A program made the translations under genes and the position numbers. Below the pieces are notes generated by a model that saw only the letters and a program-made list of their open reading frames with translations, was not told the origin of the DNA and made no database searches. Positions 43,147-45,151 of a DNA stretch of 45,151 nucleotides are shown in pieces. How positions within the stretch are numbered: position 1 is the first letter of the stretch; every line of letters starts with the position of its first letter. The DNA comes from Bacteroidota bacterium (GTDB lineage Bacteria > Bacteroidota > Bacteroidia > Chitinophagales > Saprospiraceae), in the NCBI GenBank assembly GCA_019136675.1, contig JAGVTV010000253.1, positions 1 through 45,151 of the forward strand. The letters run 5' to 3'.

Positions 43147-44274
43147 ATGGATAAAAGAACGTTTATAAAAAATTCGCTGTATGCGGCGGCCGCTTTAAGT
43201 CTGACACCGGAACTCCTTTCCTGCAGTACCATCAAAACCCAACCAAAAAAGCAAAAAAACTGGGTTTGGGTCAGGCCCGTAACCGAATGGTCGGTCGATG
43301 AATGGAAGCGAAGGTTTGACAGTTTTAAGGCAGCCGGTTTAGATGCTGTTTTGGCAGAGGTGTACAACGGAAATGAAACCTTCTATGAAGGGGGCCAGTT
43401 GCCTATGAAGGCCAATGTTATGGAAAAGCTGATCATAGCCGGTCAGGCATCTTCGGTCGAAATCCACGCCTGGATGTGGACCATGCCCTGCAATGCGGCT
43501 TCCATCATAGAAAAACATCCGGACTGGTATGCATACAATGGTCTGGGTCAGCCGGCCCATACCTATCCTGCTTATGTACCGTATTACAAATTTCTTTGTC
43601 CGTGTCACCCCGAGGTAAGGGAATTCGTGCGTAAGAACGTGGAAAGCCTGTCCAGAATCAGCGAACTCAAAGGCGTACACCTCGACTACGTCAGACTGCC
43701 TGATGTCATCCTGGCCGAAGGGTTGCAGCCCAAATACAACATAGTCCAGGATAAAGAATATCCTGAGTATGATTATTCCTACTCTCCGGAGTGCCGCCGG
43801 CAATTCAAGGCAAAAACAGGTGTAGACCCACTCACGGATTTGAAAGACCCCTCCTCATACATGGACTGGGTACAGTTCAGAAGAGACAGCATCACCGGCC
43901 TGGTCAACGGCTTGCTGGTACCGGAAGCTAAAAAATACGGCAAGGAGATTACGGCGGCTGTATTTCCAAATTGGGAAAATGTAAGGCAGGAGTGGCACAA
44001 ATGGAACCTTGACGGCTTTTTACCTATGCTGTACCATAACTTTTACAACCGGGACATAGATTTTGTGGGCGAACATGTAAAAAAAGGCCTCGAAAGGCTG
44101 AGTCATAAAAAACCCTTGTATGCAGGTCTTTTTGTTCCGGCGCTCAATCCGGGTCAGCTTGCGGATGCCATCAAAGTCGCCAGGGAAGCAGGTGCTTCCG
44201 GCTTTTCGCTTTTTGATATGCATTCCTTGACTGAAGGGCACCTAACAAGGGTGACAGAACTCAGAAGGCGTTAA
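43147..44274 (+). CDS. GHL10-like putative glycoside hydrolase lipoprotein
   Basis: This 375-residue protein has an N-terminal export signal with a lipobox-like ELLSC (Cys26). A TIM-barrel-like body follows: WVWVRPVTEWSVDEWKRRFDSFKAAGLDAVLAEVYNG, VEIHAWMWTMPCN, PCHPEVREFVRKNVESL and VHLDYVRLPD. The last segments match the GHL10 (DUF187)/'family 10-like glycosyl hydrolase' group, in which the Asp of HLDYVR is conserved. Reaction and substrate are not established. It is the last gene of the amino-sugar unit and may cleave the polymer upstream of the GH20 enzymes. No clear terminator follows. Confidence 0.8.
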   Translation: MDKRTFIKNSLYAAAALSLTPELLSCSTIKTQPKKQKNWVWVRPVTEWSVDEWKRRFDSFKAAGLDAVLAEVYNGNETFYEGGQLPMKANVMEKLIIAGQASSVEIHAWMWTMPCNAASIIEKHPDWYAYNGLGQPAHTYPAYVPYYKFLCPCHPEVREFVRKNVESLSRISELKGVHLDYVRLPDVILAEGLQPKYNIVQDKEYPEYDYSYSPECRRQFKAKTGVDPLTDLKDPSSYMDWVQFRRDSITGLVNGLLVPEAKKYGKEITAAVFPNWENVRQEWHKWNLDGFLPMLYHNFYNRDIDFVGEHVKKGLERLSHKKPLYAGLFVPALNPGQLADAIKVAREAGASGFSLFDMHSLTEGHLTRVTELRRR

Positions 44275-44402
44275 TTTTTTTCTGCCATTATAAAAATACC
44301 GACAAAAACAACATCCCCTGCTGGCGTAAGTTTGTAACTTGTGTCTTTACTGCTTCTCATTTCGTATATTTCCGATTTGAGAATAATAAAAAAGTAAAAC
44401 TG

Positions 44403-44528
44403 ATGGAACATATTCTCTTTAAGCATCCTGACAAAAACAACTTCATGTACTCTACCACTACAGGAAGGGTCAACAGGATCAGGCACTATCAGTGGAAGAA
44501 GATATTAAAAGGAAAATATAATGATTAA
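44403..44528 (+). CDS. Possible small protein of 41 residues
   Basis: An ATG at 44403 opens a frame for a basic peptide starting MEHILFKHPDKNN and ending KKILKGKYND. The same frame is open further upstream to at least 44271 but without a start codon, so a degraded longer gene is possible. It lies in the AT-rich tail between the GHL10-like gene and the truncated lipoprotein gene, 11 bases before the latter. No family is recognised. An opposite-strand frame (44271-44486) is equally uncertain. Confidence 0.3.
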   Translation: MEHILFKHPDKNNFMYSTTTGRVNRIRHYQWKKILKGKYND

Positions 44529-44539
44529 ATTGATTTAAT

Positions 44540-45151
44540 ATGAAGTTGATCCGGATCAAATTAATTTTCTTCTTATTGGTTTGTACAATTCAATCATGTC
44601 ACATATATAAGAAGAGCAATTTTGACAAAGAAGTTAATTCTTCTGTTGTTAATATTGAAAATGAGTTTATAATTGATACAACCTGTATTTTTTACACATC
44701 AGGTGATTGCCATGGTTTATTTAATTGCCATTATACGAACTTTCTAAATACTACTTATCCTTTTATTTATACAAATATTGATAAGTCAAACGACATAGGA
44801 GACTTTTTAAAATGTGCTGTGAAGATAAATAAATTAAATGATTCTTTTTATATGAGGACAAATATTGCCTTGAAACACTATTTTATGTCAAAATATATGA
44901 AAGCTGCCAAATCCAATAGTAGTCCACTGATTTCTGGCGTAGATATTCAATTCAATCGCTTTTATCGAATATTATATGACTGGAATTGTAAAGAGTCTTT
45001 TGAGATTTGTGTTCTATACATGGGTAAAAACTGGCACGACTCCATGGGCCACGGCGACTGCACCAATGTGGGAGTTAAATTTTTTGATCAAATAGTAGCC
45101 CCAAAAATTAAAACCATCTATGGTCAGGATTTGAACGACTATTTGGGCAAA
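44540..45151 (+). CDS. Unidentified lipoprotein, 3' end outside the window
   Basis: From the ATG at 44540 the frame stays open for 204 codons to the end of the window, so the gene is cut off. It has a lipoprotein signal (MKLIRIKLIFFLLVCTIQSC, Cys20). The mature chain is rich in Asn, Lys, Ile, Tyr and Phe, with scattered cysteines (TTCIFYTSGDCHGLFNCHYTNF, DWNCKESFEICVLYMG). Later comes WHDSMGHGDCTNVGVKFFDQ, which could be a turn or metal-binding region. The codons are much more AT-rich than those of all genes to the left, which suggests later acquisition. No family is recognised. Confidence 0.7.
   Translation, partial: MKLIRIKLIFFLLVCTIQSCHIYKKSNFDKEVNSSVVNIENEFIIDTTCIFYTSGDCHGLFNCHYTNFLNTTYPFIYTNIDKSNDIGDFLKCAVKINKLNDSFYMRTNIALKHYFMSKYMKAAKSNSSPLISGVDIQFNRFYRILYDWNCKESFEICVLYMGKNWHDSMGHGDCTNVGVKFFDQIVAPKIKTIYGQDLNDYLGK

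Noticed and set aside
44271-44486. 71-codon frame on the minus strand
   Set aside because: It overlaps the 3' end of the GHL10-like gene and the possible small plus-strand gene, has no promoter or family features, and looks like chance in AT-rich DNA.

Overview
The window looks like a chromosomal segment of a free-living member of the Bacteroidota. The evidence is a SusC/SusD pair, a type IX secretion C-terminal domain, a stand-alone atpD-atpC pair, a mitochondrial-type aconitase, and many promoters of the Bacteroidota form TTTG-N19-20-TAnnTTTG. Saprospiria-like lineages would fit, but no rRNA or other phylogenetic marker is present to prove it. I see no tRNA, rRNA, CRISPR array, insertion sequence or prophage.

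Layout. Positions 1-10.5 kb hold mostly housekeeping and envelope genes: the end of an unidentified gene coupled to a DUF4097-like exported protein, small outer-membrane barrels, ATP synthase beta/epsilon, an FkbM methyltransferase, a VanX-type D-Ala-D-Ala dipeptidase lipoprotein, a DUF2085 protein, dCTP deaminase, thioredoxin, and a DUF1003 gene overlapping a tiny channel-like membrane protein. Positions 10.7-14.9 kb carry aconitase, MscL and an exported T9SS protein with two CxxCH motifs. Positions 15.0-19.7 kb form a four-gene operon that appears to encode the whole route from trans-4-hydroxy-L-proline to 2-oxoglutarate: epimerase, FAD dehydrogenase, deaminase and semialdehyde dehydrogenase. 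It starts from a near-consensus promoter. Positions 20-22.4 kb have a small membrane protein, an FMN reductase and a cystathionine gamma-synthase family enzyme.

Positions 22.4-44.3 kb form an amino-sugar (chitin-, GlcNAc-glycan- or possibly peptidoglycan-derived) utilisation locus. A LacI regulator and a sugar-porter MFS gene run leftward. A NagB-LmbE fusion, susC and susD run rightward from a promoter whose spacer is filled by a perfect 20-bp palindrome, the likely LacI operator. A strong intrinsic terminator follows susD. A second near-consensus promoter then starts a tight seven-gene unit: an FG-GAP/ASPIC-UnbV lipoprotein, a PhyH-type dioxygenase, a lipoprotein GH20 hexosaminidase, an AmpG-like MFS permease, a second GH20 without a signal peptide, a CBM9-like exported protein and a GHL10-like lipoprotein.

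The proposed logic is SusC/D uptake, periplasmic trimming by the first GH20, inner-membrane import by the MFS permeases, cytoplasmic cleavage by the second GH20, and final conversion by the NagB-LmbE fusion. No separate nagA or kinase gene is present. Hydroxyproline and amino-sugar catabolism side by side would suit growth on animal extracellular matrix, but that is inference.

The last 0.9 kb is clearly more AT-rich and ends inside an unidentified lipoprotein gene. Many promoter -7 elements sit very close to the start codon. They allowed several start sites to be corrected and suggest very short leaders.
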